Assembly: GCF_004349065.1 (NCBI RefSeq)
Contig: NZ_SMKZ01000049.1
Location: 1-54,019 of the forward strand
Source: Jiangella asiatica
GTDB lineage: Bacteria; Actinomycetota; Actinomycetes; Jiangellales; Jiangellaceae
Direction of reading: 5' to 3'
Length of the DNA stretch: 54,019 nt
This document shows positions 1 through 8,650 of this stretch, one piece after another; the stretch's first letter is position 1; each line of letters begins with the position of its first letter. The notes beneath the pieces are model-generated. The model was not told the origin of the DNA and did not search any database. It worked only from the letters and a program-made list of their open reading frames with translations. A program made the translations under genes and the position numbers.

Positions 1-8
1 GCGTACTC

Positions 9-1496
9 GTGCGGGTGTGCGAGCGCCCAGCCTCGGGCGGCCCGGCAGACCGCGCGCCACCGTCCCGGGTAGTCGTCCTAGGCGCAGCGGGCGTCGGCCT
101 GCTCCACGGCCTCTCCGATGGCGTTGTAGGCGTCGATGATCAGCGCGGTCCGGAGGTCGCCGCGGCTCGGGCGCGGGCGTGGCTGGAGAGTCTGCCCCGC
201 CGCCGGGTGCCCGCCGCGGCGACCACTGAGCAGGTGCGCGTCGCACTGGGCGAGACGCTGCCGGACGGCCCGGCCGACCCCGCCGAGGTGGTCGAGCTGC
301 TCGCGGCCGCCGCCGAGCCGGGCCTGGTGGCCACGCCGTCGGGACGGTTCTACGGGTTCGTGATCGGCGGGACGCTGCCGGCCGCGCTGGCGGCGGACTG
401 GCTGGTCAGTGCGTGGGACCAGAACGCCGCGCTGCGTGCCGCGAGCCCGGCCGGCGCCGCCGTCGACGAGATCGTCTCGGCGTGGCTGCTCGACCTGCTC
501 GGGCTGCCGCCGGACTCCGCGGCCGGGTTCGTCACCGGCGGCACCATGGCCAACTTCGCCGGCCTCGCCGCCGGTCGCGACGCGGTGCTGGCCCGGGCCG
601 GTTGGGACGTCGGCGACCGCGGGCTGACCGGCGCGCCTGCGGTGCGGGTGCTGGTCGGCGCGGACCGGCACGACTCCGTCGACGTCGCGCTGCGTTACCT
701 CGGTCTCGGCGCGCCGGAGGTCGTGCCGGCGGACCGTCAGGGTCGCATCAGCTCCGACGCGCTCGATGCCGCGCTGGAGGGCGCGGCGGGCCGGCCGACG
801 ATCGTGTCCCTGCAGGCGGGCAACGTGCACTCCGGCGGCTTCGACCCGTTCCCCGAGTCGATCGCGGCGGCGAGGCGCGCCGGTGCCTGGGTACACGTCG
901 ACGGCGCCTTCGGGCTGTGGGCCGCGGCGTCGCCGCGCACTCGCGCCCTGGTGGCAGGCGCCGAGGCGGCCGACTCCTGGGCCACCGACGCGCACAAGAC
1001 CCTCAACGTCCCCTACGACAGCGGCATCGTCGTCGTCGGTGACCCGGCGGCACTGCGGACGGCCATGAGCTACCACGGCGAGTACCTGATCACCGACGCC
1101 GCCCACCTCGAGCCCTACGAGCGGGTCCCGGAGACCTCCCGCCGCGCCCGCGCCGTGCCCGTGTGGGCCGCGCTGCGCTCGCTCGGCCGCTCCGGCATCG
1201 CCGACCTGGTCGACCGGCTGTGCCGCAACGCGACGGCGCTGGCCGACGGCGCCCGCGCACTCCCGGGCGTCGAGGTGCTCAACGACGTGGTGTTCACCCA
1301 GGTGTGCCTGGCGTTCGGCACCGACGAGCGGACCCGGGAGATCGGCCGGCGGCTGATGGCGGACGGGACGGTGTGGATGAGCGGCTCGCGGTGGCTGGAC
1401 CGCGAGGTGCTGCGCATCTCGGTCAGCAACTGGTCCACCGACGACGACGATGTCGCGCGCAGCCTGGACGCGCTGGCCCGGGCGGTCGCGCGGTGA
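9..1496 (+). CDS. PLP-dependent group II amino acid decarboxylase/aspartate aminotransferase-fold enzyme
   Basis: Likely a cytoplasmic pyridoxal-phosphate enzyme that decarboxylates an amino acid; the substrate cannot be told from sequence. It shows the family order: a PSGRFYGFVIGG segment, FVTGGTMANFAGL for phosphate binding, HVDGAFGLW with the cofactor-contacting Asp, and DAHKTLNVPYDSG with the Schiff-base Lys. The well-conserved part starts near base 150 (AAARARAWLESLPRR). The first ~47 codons from the GTG at 9 resemble no normal N-terminus and overlap a better minus-strand reading, so the true start is probably missing or altered. The frame is also open to the window edge. It converges on the DUF4180 gene with a 2-bp gap. 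Confidence 0.8.
   Translation: MRVCERPASGGPADRAPPSRVVVLGAAGVGLLHGLSDGVVGVDDQRGPEVAAARARAWLESLPRRRVPAAATTEQVRVALGETLPDGPADPAEVVELLAAAAEPGLVATPSGRFYGFVIGGTLPAALAADWLVSAWDQNAALRAASPAGAAVDEIVSAWLLDLLGLPPDSAAGFVTGGTMANFAGLAAGRDAVLARAGWDVGDRGLTGAPAVRVLVGADRHDSVDVALRYLGLGAPEVVPADRQGRISSDALDAALEGAAGRPTIVSLQAGNVHSGGFDPFPESIAAARRAGAWVHVDGAFGLWAAASPRTRALVAGAEAADSWATDAHKTLNVPYDSGIVVVGDPAALRTAMSYHGEYLITDAAHLEPYERVPETSRRARAVPVWAALRSLGRSGIADLVDRLCRNATALADGARALPGVEVLNDVVFTQVCLAFGTDERTREIGRRLMADGTVWMSGSRWLDREVLRISVSNWSTDDDDVARSLDALARAVAR
78..152 (-). pseudogene. C-terminal fragment of an unidentified minus-strand gene
   Basis: Reading leftward from about 152 to a TAG at 78-80 gives a short peptide containing LIIDAYNAIGEAVEQADARC. 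Almost every codon ends in G or C, as in real genes here, whereas the plus-strand reading of the same bases is atypical. To the right the frame runs only into the antisense of the decarboxylase gene. I therefore read it as the tail of another gene joined to the decarboxylase 5' end. I do not recognise the family. Confidence 0.35.
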
Positions 1497-1498
1497 GC

Positions 1499-1873
1499 TC
1501 AGCGGTGGCCGGCCAGCCGCTCGCCGAGCTCGTCCATGGAGGCGACGAACCACAGCTGCCGGCCGGCGTTGGACTCGCGGACGTAGTCGCGCAGGGCGCC
1601 GCTGCGCTCCAGGTGCGCGGCGATGTCGCCGACGACGGCCAGCCGCAGCCGGTAGTTGACGACCTTCTGGGTGACGGCGCCGGCCACGCCGGTGCTCAGG
1701 TCGAAGAACTCCGGCGACAGCCGGTCGGCGGGCACGGCTACGAGCTCGGCACCCTGGTAGAAGCTGTCGCCGACGAGGTCCAGGGCGTCGGCCTCGGTGC
1801 GCAGCGGCGGACCGTCGGCCGGCAGGGTGAGCACGTTGACGCCGTGCAGCTGGACCACGCCCTCGATCGTCAT
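1499..1873 (-). CDS. DUF4180 domain protein
   Basis: A 124-residue soluble protein that fits the DUF4180 family along its whole length: MTIEG...LHGVNVLTLPADGPPL, then DALDLVGDSFYQGAELVAVP, RLSPEFFDLSTGVAGAV and a C-terminal MDELGERL. The family function is not established; members are usually single small genes. I chose the ATG at 1873 because family members begin with MTIEx; an in-frame ATG at 1897 would add eight residues and has no better ribosome binding site. The upstream bases are taken up by a palindrome (1889-1906) and by the xylA terminator hairpin, so its promoter must lie within or beyond these. Confidence 0.75.
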   Translation of the reverse strand: MTIEGVVQLHGVNVLTLPADGPPLRTEADALDLVGDSFYQGAELVAVPADRLSPEFFDLSTGVAGAVTQKVVNYRLRLAVVGDIAAHLERSGALRDYVRESNAGRQLWFVASMDELGERLAGHR

Positions 1874-1897
1874 GCGATCGATCGTAGAGATCACCAT

Positions 1898-1950
1898 CCG
1901 GTGATCGACAGTGATTTACCGCCCCGTGGTGGCGTCCTGTCGATCACCGG
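1898..1950 (-). terminator. Hairpin downstream of xylA
   Basis: A perfect 14-bp inverted repeat (CCGGTGATCGACAG at 1898-1911 and its complement at 1937-1950) with a 25-nt loop lies 12 bp beyond the xylA stop. There is no T-run. The left arm is shared with a second palindrome, GATCACCATCCGGTGATC (1889-1906), just upstream of the DUF4180 gene, so the two could switch between alternative hairpins. Confidence 0.6.
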
Positions 1951-1962
1951 GCCGGCGACGGC

Positions 1963-3120
1963 TCAGCGCACGCCGTACAGGTGCTCCAGAGCCAGTTGGT
2001 CCAGCTGCTCGAAGGCCATGCCGCGCTGTGCCGCCTCGTCCGGATCGAAGGAGTCGGCGCGCAGGGACTCGACGGTCTCGCCCTCGGCGGCGGTGGGCAC
2101 GGCCAGCTGGTCCAGGCGAGCCGCGCGCAGCGCCTCCTGAACCTCCGGGTCCGCACGGAACGCCCGGGTCTTCTCGCGCAGGATCAGGTAGTTGCGCATG
2201 CAGCCGGCGGCCGACGCCCACACGCCGTCCATGTCCTCGGTGCGCGGCGGCTTGAAGTCGAAATGGCGTGGGCCGTCGTAGCCGCCGGACTCGATGATGT
2301 CGACGGTCCAGAACGCGCCGCGCGCGTTGCCGGCGCCGAACCGCAGATCCTGGTCGAAGCGGGGGCCGTGCTGGCCGTTGAGGTCGATGTGGAAGAGCTT
2401 GCCGTGCCACAGCGCCTGGGCCAGCCCGTGGGCGTAGTTCATGCTGGCCATCTCCTCGTGCCCGACCTCGGGGTTGAGGCCGACCAACTCGGGGTGCTCC
2501 AGCTCGTTGATGAAGGCCAGTGCGTGCCCGATGGTGGGCAGCAGGATGTCGCCGCGCGGCTCGTTGGGCTTGGGTTCCAGCGCGACCCGGATGTCGTAGC
2601 CGCGCTCCAGGATGTAGGCGCCGAGCAGGTCGAACGCCTCCTTGTAGCGGTCGAGGGCGGCCCGGATGTCCTTGGCGGCGCCGGACTCCGCGCCCTCGCG
2701 GCCGCCCCAGGCCACGAACAGCTTGGCGCCCAGCTCGGCGCCGAGGTCGAGCTGGTCGGCGGCCTTGCGGATGGCGAAGCGGCGCACGTCGCGGTCGTTG
2801 TTGGTGAACCCGCCGTCGCGGAAGACCGGGTGCGAGAAGAGGTTGGTGGTGACCATCGGGACCTGCAGGCCGGTCTCCTCCAGCGCGGTCCGGAACGACT
2901 TGAGCCGGGCGTCGCGCTCGCTGGCCGAGGCGCCGAACGGCACGACGTCGTTGTCGTGGAACGTGATGCCGTAGGCGCCCAGCTCGGAGAGCTTGTGCAC
3001 GGCCGCGGCCGGGTCGAGCGGCGGGCGCACCGCGCCGCCGAAGACGTCCACCCCTTCCCAGCCGACGGTCCACAGTCCGAAGGAGAACCTGTCCTCCCGG
3101 GTGGGGGTGTAGTCGCTCAT
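1963..3120 (-). CDS. xylA: Xylose isomerase
   Basis: Cytoplasmic D-xylose/D-xylulose (and glucose/fructose) isomerase of the short actinobacterial type, 385 residues as expected. Visible landmarks are [11 protein letters not shown] at the N-terminus, [10 protein letters not shown] with the catalytic His55/Asp58 pair, [21 protein letters not shown] with metal-ligand Glu and catalytic Lys, [14 protein letters not shown], and FHIDLNGQ with metal ligands near the C-terminal third. ATG start, preceded by AGGAGG at about 3129-3134. It is divergent from the aldonate dehydratase operon, and a CGAAA/TTTCG palindrome (3160-3171) sits about 40 bp upstream, so the LacI-family protein at 6010 probably represses it too. 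Confidence 0.97.
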   Translation of the reverse strand: MSDYTPTREDRFSFGLWTVGWEGVDVFGGAVRPPLDPAAAVHKLSELGAYGITFHDNDVVPFGASASERDARLKSFRTALEETGLQVPMVTTNLFSHPVFRDGGFTNNDRDVRRFAIRKAADQLDLGAELGAKLFVAWGGREGAESGAAKDIRAALDRYKEAFDLLGAYILERGYDIRVALEPKPNEPRGDILLPTIGHALAFINELEHPELVGLNPEVGHEEMASMNYAHGLAQALWHGKLFHIDLNGQHGPRFDQDLRFGAGNARGAFWTVDIIESGGYDGPRHFDFKPPRTEDMDGVWASAAGCMRNYLILREKTRAFRADPEVQEALRAARLDQLAVPTAAEGETVESLRADSFDPDEAAQRGMAFEQLDQLALEHLYGVR

Positions 3121-3159
3121 GCTGCCAGCCTCCTGTGCGCCGTTGATCTATGGAGCGGC

Positions 3160-3171
3160 CGAAACCTTTCG
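3160..3171. promoter_or_regulatory. LacI-type operator near xylA
   Basis: CGAAACCTTTCG has CGAAA and TTTCG arms around two bases, the usual shape of a LacI-family site. It lies 40 bp upstream of the xylA start and matches the arms of the second site at 3292-3304. Binding by the LacI protein at 6010 is inference. Confidence 0.55.
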
Positions 3172-3253
3172 ACAGTGTTTCGCCACCCTACGGGTGCCGG
3201 GCACACGCCCGCAAGGGCCACTGGCGGCCGATTCCGATCGGCTTTTGCGATCG

Positions 3254-3283
3254 TTGACAGGGACGCGCGGTCGTCATTACGGT
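3254..3283 (+). promoter_or_regulatory. Promoter of the aldonate dehydratase operon
   Basis: A perfect -35 box TTGACA (3254-3259) is followed after 18 nt by TACGGT (3278-3283), an acceptable actinobacterial -10. The predicted start site, near 3290, falls on the operator at 3292-3304 and gives a 5' leader of only about 30 nt. Confidence 0.5.
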
Positions 3284-3291
3284 GGCGGCTT

Positions 3292-3304
3292 CCGAAACTT
3301 TCGG
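3292..3304. promoter_or_regulatory. LacI-type operator of the aldonate dehydratase operon
   Basis: CCGAAACTTTCGG is a perfect 13-bp palindrome just downstream of the predicted -10 box and upstream of the GAGAGGTG ribosome binding site. A repressor bound here would block transcription directly. It shares CGAAA...TTTCG with the site near xylA. Confidence 0.6.
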
Positions 3305-3320
3305 CGGCGAGAGGTGACCA

Positions 3321-5054
3321 GTGGCGATCAGCGACGGAGTGCGCAGGAGCCAGGCGTGGTTCGGTGCCGCCGGGCGGTCCGGCATGATCTACCGGTCCTG
3401 GCTGCGCAACCAGGGCCACGGCCCGGAGGTCTTCGACGGCCGGCCGGTCATCGGCATCGCCTCCACCTGGTCCGAGCTCGCGCCCTGCAACGCGCACCTG
3501 AATCGGGTGGCGGAGTCGGTGAAGCGGGGTGTCTGGCAGGCCGGGGGCTTTCCGCTGGAGTTCCCGGTGATGTCTGCCGGCGAGACGCTGATGCGCCCGA
3601 CCGCGATGCTCTACCGCAACCTGCTGGCGATGCAGGCCGAGGAGCTGATCCGGGCCAACCCACTGGACGGCGTCGTGCTGTTGTCCGGGTGCGACAAGAC
3701 CACGCCCGGGCTGCTCATGGGCGCGGCCAGCGTAGATCTCCCCGCGATCATGGTCACCGGCGGGCCGATGCTCAACGGCAAGTTCCGCGGCGAGGACGTC
3801 GGCTCCGGCACCCACGTGTGGAAGTTCGAGGAGGACCTCAAGGCCGGCCGGATGACCCAGGACGAGTGCTTCGTCGCCGAGGGGTGCATGGCCCGGTCCA
3901 ACGGCCACTGCATGACCATGGGCACCGCCTCCACGATGGCCTGCATGGCCGAGGCCCTGGGCATGCAGCTGCCCGGCTCCGCGACCTGGCCGGCCGTCGA
4001 CGCCCGCCGCTTCGAGGTGGCGCAGGAGGCCGGACGGCGCATCGTCGCCATGGTCGAGGAGGACCTGCGGCCAAGCGCCGTCATGACCAGGTCGGCGTTC
4101 GCAAACGCGATCCGGGCCAACGCCGCGATCGGCGGCTCGACCAACGCGATCATCCACCTGACCGCCATCGCCGGCCGGCTCGGCGTCGACCTCGATCTCG
4201 ACGACTTCGACGGGCTGGCCAGGCCGGTTCCCACCATCGTCGACCTGATGCCGTCGGGACGGTTCCTGATGGAGGACTTCTGCTACGCCGGCGGCCTGCC
4301 GGTGGTGCTGCGCGAGCTGGCCGATGCCGGGTTGATCGACGGCGACGCGCTCACCGTCACCGGCCGGTCCATCGGTGCGAACGTGGCGAGCGCCGAGTGC
4401 TGGAACCGCGAGGTCATCCGGTCGCTCGCGGAACCGCTGCAGGCGCCCGGGTCGGGCACCGCGGTGCTGCGCGGCAACCTGTGCCCGGGCGGCGCGGTGA
4501 TCAAGCAGTCGGCCGCCTCACCGTCGCTGCTCACGCACACCGGCCGGGCCGTAGTCTTCGACTCGCCCGAGGACTACCACGCCGTCTGCGACGACCCCGA
4601 CCTCGACATCGCCGCCGCCGACGTCATCGTCATCCGCGGTGCCGGCCCGCGCGGCTACCCGGGCATGCCCGAGGTCGCCAACGTGCCCATCCCGACCAAG
4701 CTGCTGCGCGCCGGCGTCACCGACATGGTGCGCATCTGCGACGGCCGCATGAGCGGCACCGGCTACGGCACCGTCGTGCTGCACGTGTCACCGGAGGCGG
4801 CGGTCGGCGGCCCGCTGGCACTCGTCCGGACCGGCGACTCCGTCACGCTCGACGTGCCGGCCCGCACGCTCACCGTCGACCTCCCCGACGATGAGCTGGA
4901 ACGCCGCCGCGCCGGATGGAAGCCGCCGAACCCGGCGCACGCCTCCGGCTACGGCTGGCTGTACACCCAACACGTGCTTCAGGCCGACCGAGGCGCCGAC
5001 TTCGACTTCCTGGTCGGGTCCCGGGGTGCGGCGGTACCGCGCGAGTCACACTGA
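3321..5054 (+). CDS. IlvD/Edd-family aldonate dehydratase (arabinonate/xylonate type)
   Basis: Iron-sulfur dehydratase that removes water from a sugar acid to give a 2-keto-3-deoxy acid. The 577-residue length and motifs fit the pentonate branch of IlvD/Edd rather than dihydroxy-acid dehydratase: SELAPCNAHL (Cys56), SGCDKTTPG (Cys124) and GHCMTMGTAST (Cys197), spaced like the three cluster ligands of characterised xylonate dehydratases, then SAFANAIRANAAIGGSTNA and a C-terminal RICDGRMSGTGYG. GTG start with GAGAGGTG just upstream. The FAH-family dehydratase follows after 35 bp. L-arabonate, D-xylonate or a related acid are all possible substrates; the divergent xylA favours a xylose link. Confidence 0.88.
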   Translation: MAISDGVRRSQAWFGAAGRSGMIYRSWLRNQGHGPEVFDGRPVIGIASTWSELAPCNAHLNRVAESVKRGVWQAGGFPLEFPVMSAGETLMRPTAMLYRNLLAMQAEELIRANPLDGVVLLSGCDKTTPGLLMGAASVDLPAIMVTGGPMLNGKFRGEDVGSGTHVWKFEEDLKAGRMTQDECFVAEGCMARSNGHCMTMGTASTMACMAEALGMQLPGSATWPAVDARRFEVAQEAGRRIVAMVEEDLRPSAVMTRSAFANAIRANAAIGGSTNAIIHLTAIAGRLGVDLDLDDFDGLARPVPTIVDLMPSGRFLMEDFCYAGGLPVVLRELADAGLIDGDALTVTGRSIGANVASAECWNREVIRSLAEPLQAPGSGTAVLRGNLCPGGAVIKQSAASPSLLTHTGRAVVFDSPEDYHAVCDDPDLDIAAADVIVIRGAGPRGYPGMPEVANVPIPTKLLRAGVTDMVRICDGRMSGTGYGTVVLHVSPEAAVGGPLALVRTGDSVTLDVPARTLTVDLPDDELERRRAGWKPPNPAHASGYGWLYTQHVLQADRGADFDFLVGSRGAAVPRESH

Positions 5055-5089
5055 AGCCCCTTCGACAGCCCTCGACGGACGGAGTCACC

Positions 5090-6013
5090 GTGCTGCTGGT
5101 CAGGTTCGCCACCCCCGACACCGCGACGGCACGCATCGGCGTGCTTGACGACGGCAGCGTCACCGAGCTCGACGGTGTCGGCTCGCTCGCGCAGCTGTGG
5201 CGGCTGCCGCTGGCCGATCTGCGGGCGAAGCTCGAGGAACCGAGCGGACCGGCCGTCCATCTCCGCCAGGTCACGCTACTTCCGCCGGTCGACGGCGGCA
5301 CCGAGGTCTGGGCGTGCGGCGTCACCTACAAGGTGTCCGAGGAGGCCCGCATCGAGGAGAGCGAACGGGCCGCGTCGGTCTACGAGCAGGTCTATGACGC
5401 CGAGCGACCGGAGCTGTTCTTCAAGTCCGTGGCCTGGCGGGTGGTCGGCGACGGCGAGCCTGTCGCCGTCCGCGCGGACTCCCGCATCGACGTCCCCGAG
5501 CCCGAGGTGGCCGTCGTCGTCAACGTGCACGGCGAGATCGTCGGCTACACCGTCTGCAACGACGTGTCGTCGCGGACCATCGAGGGCGAGAACCCGCTCT
5601 ACCTGCCGCAGGCCAAGGCCTACCTCGGCGCCTGCGCCGTCGGCCCGGGCGTCCGGCCGGCCTGGGAGATAACCGACCCCTACGCACTGACGGTGTCGAT
5701 GAGCATCAGCCGCGGCGGCGCGACCGACTGGTCCGGCACCGCCGGCACCGACCAGCTGCGCCGCCGGTTCGACGAGCTGGTGTCGTTCCTGATGCGTGCC
5801 GACGCCCATCCCGACGGCGCGGTGCTCTCGACCGGCACCTGCCTGGTTCCGGCCGCGCCGTGGACGCTGACCACCGGCGACGTCGTGCGCATCGAGGTCA
5901 GCGACGTCGGCGTGCTGACCAACCCCGTCGTCGAGGGCCTGGACGCGATGTCCTGGCTGGTCGACGGGCGCGACGACGTCAGGCGCCGGTCGACGGGCGT
6001 GCTGCCGACGTGA
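5090..6013 (+). CDS. Fumarylacetoacetate hydrolase-family protein, probable 2-keto-3-deoxy-aldonate dehydratase
   Basis: A 307-residue protein of the FAH fold, which in oxidative pentose pathways dehydrates 2-keto-3-deoxy-pentonate to 2-oxoglutarate semialdehyde. The metal-binding core is visible: VPEPEVAVVVN with paired Glu, GYTVCNDVSSRTIEGENPLYLPQAKAY with Asp and Lys, and SGTAGTDQLRRRFDELV. The GTG at 5090 is preceded by GGACGGAG at the right distance, better than upstream in-frame codons that lie inside the dehydratase gene. Its TGA overlaps the GTG of the LacI gene. Simple FAH hydrolase or acylpyruvase activity is the alternative; the adjacent IlvD/Edd enzyme makes the dehydratase role more likely. 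Confidence 0.8.
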   Translation: MLLVRFATPDTATARIGVLDDGSVTELDGVGSLAQLWRLPLADLRAKLEEPSGPAVHLRQVTLLPPVDGGTEVWACGVTYKVSEEARIEESERAASVYEQVYDAERPELFFKSVAWRVVGDGEPVAVRADSRIDVPEPEVAVVVNVHGEIVGYTVCNDVSSRTIEGENPLYLPQAKAYLGACAVGPGVRPAWEITDPYALTVSMSISRGGATDWSGTAGTDQLRRRFDELVSFLMRADAHPDGAVLSTGTCLVPAAPWTLTTGDVVRIEVSDVGVLTNPVVEGLDAMSWLVDGRDDVRRRSTGVLPT

Positions 6014-7005
6014 CCACCAGGGTGACGATCGCCGACATCGCGCGGGAGGCCGGGGTGTCGGAGGCCACGGTCAGCAAGGTCCTCAACGGCCGCGACGAGG
6101 TGGCGCCGGCCACCAGGTCCCGGGTGCAGGGCCTGCTAGACGCGCGCGGCTACGAGCGACGCGGCGGCCGCGTCGAACGCCCGGCCGGCCTGGTCGACCT
6201 GGTCACGTCCGAGCTCAACACGCCCTGGGCGATGGAGGTGCTGCGCGGTGCGGAGCAGGAGGCCCGCCGCGCCGGCGCCGCTGTCGTCGTCACCGCCACC
6301 GAGGGCCGCGACGACGACAGCTGGCTCGAACGCGTGACCGCGCGCCGCTCAGACGGCGTCCTGCTGGTGCTCTCACCACTCGCGCCGGCCGCGGCCCGCC
6401 GGCTGACCGCGGCCGGCATCCCGTTCGTGCTGGTGGACCCGGTCGGCGGGTTCGACGCGTCGGTGCCCACCGTCGGTGTCACCAACTGGGCCGGCGGGCT
6501 GGCCGCCACCGAGCACCTGCTCGGGCTCGGACACCGCCGCATCGGCGTCATCACCGGGCCGCCCGACCTCGTCTGCAGCCAGCAGCGCCTCGACGGCTAC
6601 CGCGCCGCGCTGGGTCGTTCGGCCATCGCCGTCGACGACGCGCTGATCCGCTACGGCGACTTCCGCGCCGACGGCGGCGGGCGCGAGCTGGCCGCCCTGC
6701 TCGCCCTGCCCGACCCGCCGACGGCCGTGTTCGCCGGCTCGGATCTGCAGGCCACCGGCGTGTACGCGCTGGCACACCGGCGCGGGCTGCGCATCCCCGA
6801 CCAGCTGAGCGTCGTCGGCTTCGACGACGTCGCCCTGTGCGAGTGGGTCTCGCCGACCCTGACCACGGTCCGCCAGCCCCTGCTCGAGATGGCCCGCATC
6901 GCGATCCGGACCGTGCTCGACCCGCCCGGCACCGACCAGCCGCTGCGGATCGAGCTGGCCACCACCCTGGTGACCAGGGAGAGCACGGCACCGCCAGCCC
7001 GTTGA
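6010..7005 (+). CDS. LacI-family transcriptional repressor
   Basis: A 331-residue regulator with an N-terminal LacI helix-turn-helix (VTIADIAREAGVSEATVSKV, about residues 5-24), a hinge, and a periplasmic-binding-protein-like effector domain (GHRRIGVITGPPD, AVFAGSDLQATGVYALAHRRGLRIPDQ cut by its usual VGFDD motif, then LTTVRQP). The start GTG overlaps the FAH stop as GTGA, implying translational coupling. It most likely binds the two CGAAA/TTTCG palindromes at 3160 and 3292 and is relieved by a pentose, aldonate or 2-keto-3-deoxy acid. It would thus control both xylA and its own operon. Confidence 0.92.
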   Translation: MTTRVTIADIAREAGVSEATVSKVLNGRDEVAPATRSRVQGLLDARGYERRGGRVERPAGLVDLVTSELNTPWAMEVLRGAEQEARRAGAAVVVTATEGRDDDSWLERVTARRSDGVLLVLSPLAPAAARRLTAAGIPFVLVDPVGGFDASVPTVGVTNWAGGLAATEHLLGLGHRRIGVITGPPDLVCSQQRLDGYRAALGRSAIAVDDALIRYGDFRADGGGRELAALLALPDPPTAVFAGSDLQATGVYALAHRRGLRIPDQLSVVGFDDVALCEWVSPTLTTVRQPLLEMARIAIRTVLDPPGTDQPLRIELATTLVTRESTAPPAR

Positions 7006-7122
7006 TCTCTCCCGCACGCCGTCTCGAAAAAAACTTCGCGACCGATGTCGAGAACCCGTTCGCGGCGCCGACGTACCCGGTGAGAGGCCGCCCACCGGGG
7101 CGTCCGCGAGAGGGAGACCACG

Positions 7123-8451
7123 ATGACCATCACCATCCAGCATCGGCCGGCCACCGCAGTCGACTCCTTGCGCGGCGCAATCGGCGGTGCGGTCCACCAG
7201 CCCGGCGATCCCGGCTACGACGAGCACCGCCGCCCGCTCGCGCCGACGCTGGACCCGCGGCCGGCCGTGGTGGTCGAGGCGCGGACGACGGCGGACGTCC
7301 AGGCCGCCGTGCGGGCGGCCCGCGAGCACGACCTGCCGTTCTCGGTCCAGGCGACCGGCCACGGCACCTATGTCCCCAACGACGGCGGGCTGCTGCTGAA
7401 GACCACCGCGATGTCGACCGTGCGAGTCGACCCGAACCTGCGGATCGCGAAGGTCCAGCCCGGCGCCGTCTGGGGTGACGTGCTCGCCGCCGCCGCACCG
7501 TATGGACTGGCCCCGCTGTCCGGTTCGTCCGCCACCGTCGGTGTCACCGGCTACACGCTGGGCGGCGGCATGGGCTGGCTGGCCCGCCGGTACGGCTTCG
7601 CCGCCGACAGCGTGCTGAGCGCCGAGGTGGTCAGCGCCGAGGGCCGCCGGATCATCGCCGACTCGCACTACAACACCGACCTGTTCTGGGCGCTGCGCGG
7701 CGGCGGCGGCAACTTCGGCGTCGTCACGTCGCTCACGTTCCGTCTCTACCCGGTGGCGCAGGTGTACGGCGGCATCTCGTGGTTCCCCGCCGACCGGGCC
7801 GGGGCCGTGCTGCGCGCCTACCGCGACTGGGCCGGCACCGCGCCGGACGAGCTGAGCACCGCCGTCATGCTGGGCCGCATCCCGGACGCCCAGAACGTCC
7901 CGGAGCCGCTGCGAGGCTGGCGCGCGGTCGGCATCAAGGCGATGTACACCGGCGGTGCCGACGAGGCCGAGCGGCTGCTGCGCCCGCTGCGGGACGCCGC
8001 CGGCCTGGCACTCGTCGACGGCTACCGAACCATGGCCTACGCCGACGCGGCCATGGGCGGCACCCCGGCCCGCTTCTTCGACTTCTTCCCGGAAATCGGC
8101 GACGAGGTGGTGGATACCCTGGTCAACGCCCCCGAACGCCAAGACGGGCTCGGCCCGACGGTGGAGATTCGGCACTGGGCCGGCGCCACCGGTCGTCCCG
8201 GCCCCGGAGCCGGTCCGGTCAGTCACCGCGGCGTGCCGTTCAGCGTGATCGTCGATCAGCCCGAGCCGGCCGTCGTGGATCGCCTGCGCCCGCACGGCAT
8301 CGGCGGGGCGTTCCGCAACTTCCTGGCCGACCCGACCCGGACGGAGACTGCCTACACGGCCGCGGACTGGGCCCGGCTGCGCGAGGTGAAGCGCGCCTAC
8401 GACCCCCACAACGTGTTCCGCCTCGGCCACGACATCCCGCCGGCGGCGTGA
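7123..8451 (+). CDS. FAD-binding oxidoreductase (VAO/PCMH type, BBE-like C-terminus)
   Basis: A 442-residue flavin oxidase/dehydrogenase. The PCMH-type FAD domain is clear: PAVVVEARTTADVQAAV, ATGHGTYVPNDGG with the His used for covalent FAD, KVQPGAVWGDV, GYTLGGGMGWLARRYG and ALRGGGGNFGVVTSL. The C-terminus ends in the BBE-type YDPHNVFRLGHDI. The Cys that forms a second flavin bond in bicovalent relatives is absent (LSGSSATVGVTGYT), so single His attachment is expected. No signal peptide is seen. ATG preceded by GAGAGGGAGA; 117 bp after the LacI gene on the same strand. Many relatives oxidise sugars, so it may supply the aldonate for the neighbouring dehydratase; that is inference. Confidence 0.85.
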   Translation: MTITIQHRPATAVDSLRGAIGGAVHQPGDPGYDEHRRPLAPTLDPRPAVVVEARTTADVQAAVRAAREHDLPFSVQATGHGTYVPNDGGLLLKTTAMSTVRVDPNLRIAKVQPGAVWGDVLAAAAPYGLAPLSGSSATVGVTGYTLGGGMGWLARRYGFAADSVLSAEVVSAEGRRIIADSHYNTDLFWALRGGGGNFGVVTSLTFRLYPVAQVYGGISWFPADRAGAVLRAYRDWAGTAPDELSTAVMLGRIPDAQNVPEPLRGWRAVGIKAMYTGGADEAERLLRPLRDAAGLALVDGYRTMAYADAAMGGTPARFFDFFPEIGDEVVDTLVNAPERQDGLGPTVEIRHWAGATGRPGPGAGPVSHRGVPFSVIVDQPEPAVVDRLRPHGIGGAFRNFLADPTRTETAYTAADWARLREVKRAYDPHNVFRLGHDIPPAA

Positions 8452-8485
8452 CCCCTGACCGGGGTGACCCCGAGACCGCGCCCGC

Positions 8486-8543
8486 AATGATCACGTTCAG
8501 CACGAAATCTCGTGCCGCACCATGCTTGTAGGCCTCGTGATGC
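8486..8543 (+). repeat. Palindromic intergenic repeat, copy 1
   Basis: Starts AATGATCACGTTCAGCACGA and continues with TCTCGTGCCGCACCATGCTT. It contains an inner hairpin (GCACGA/TCGTGC) and an outer pair ATCACG/CGTGAT. It lies between the convergent flavin oxidase and menC genes. Near-identical DNA is at 27221 and, in both orientations, at 37762. Confidence 0.8.
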
Positions 8544-8650
8544 GCGCAAACGCCTGGTGGTGTCAGCGATCGTTGATGATCAAGAAACGCCGGGGCGACG
8601 GCGCGTCCGGGAACGGCGACGGCGAAGGCGAAGGGCAGCGTGTCGGATGA

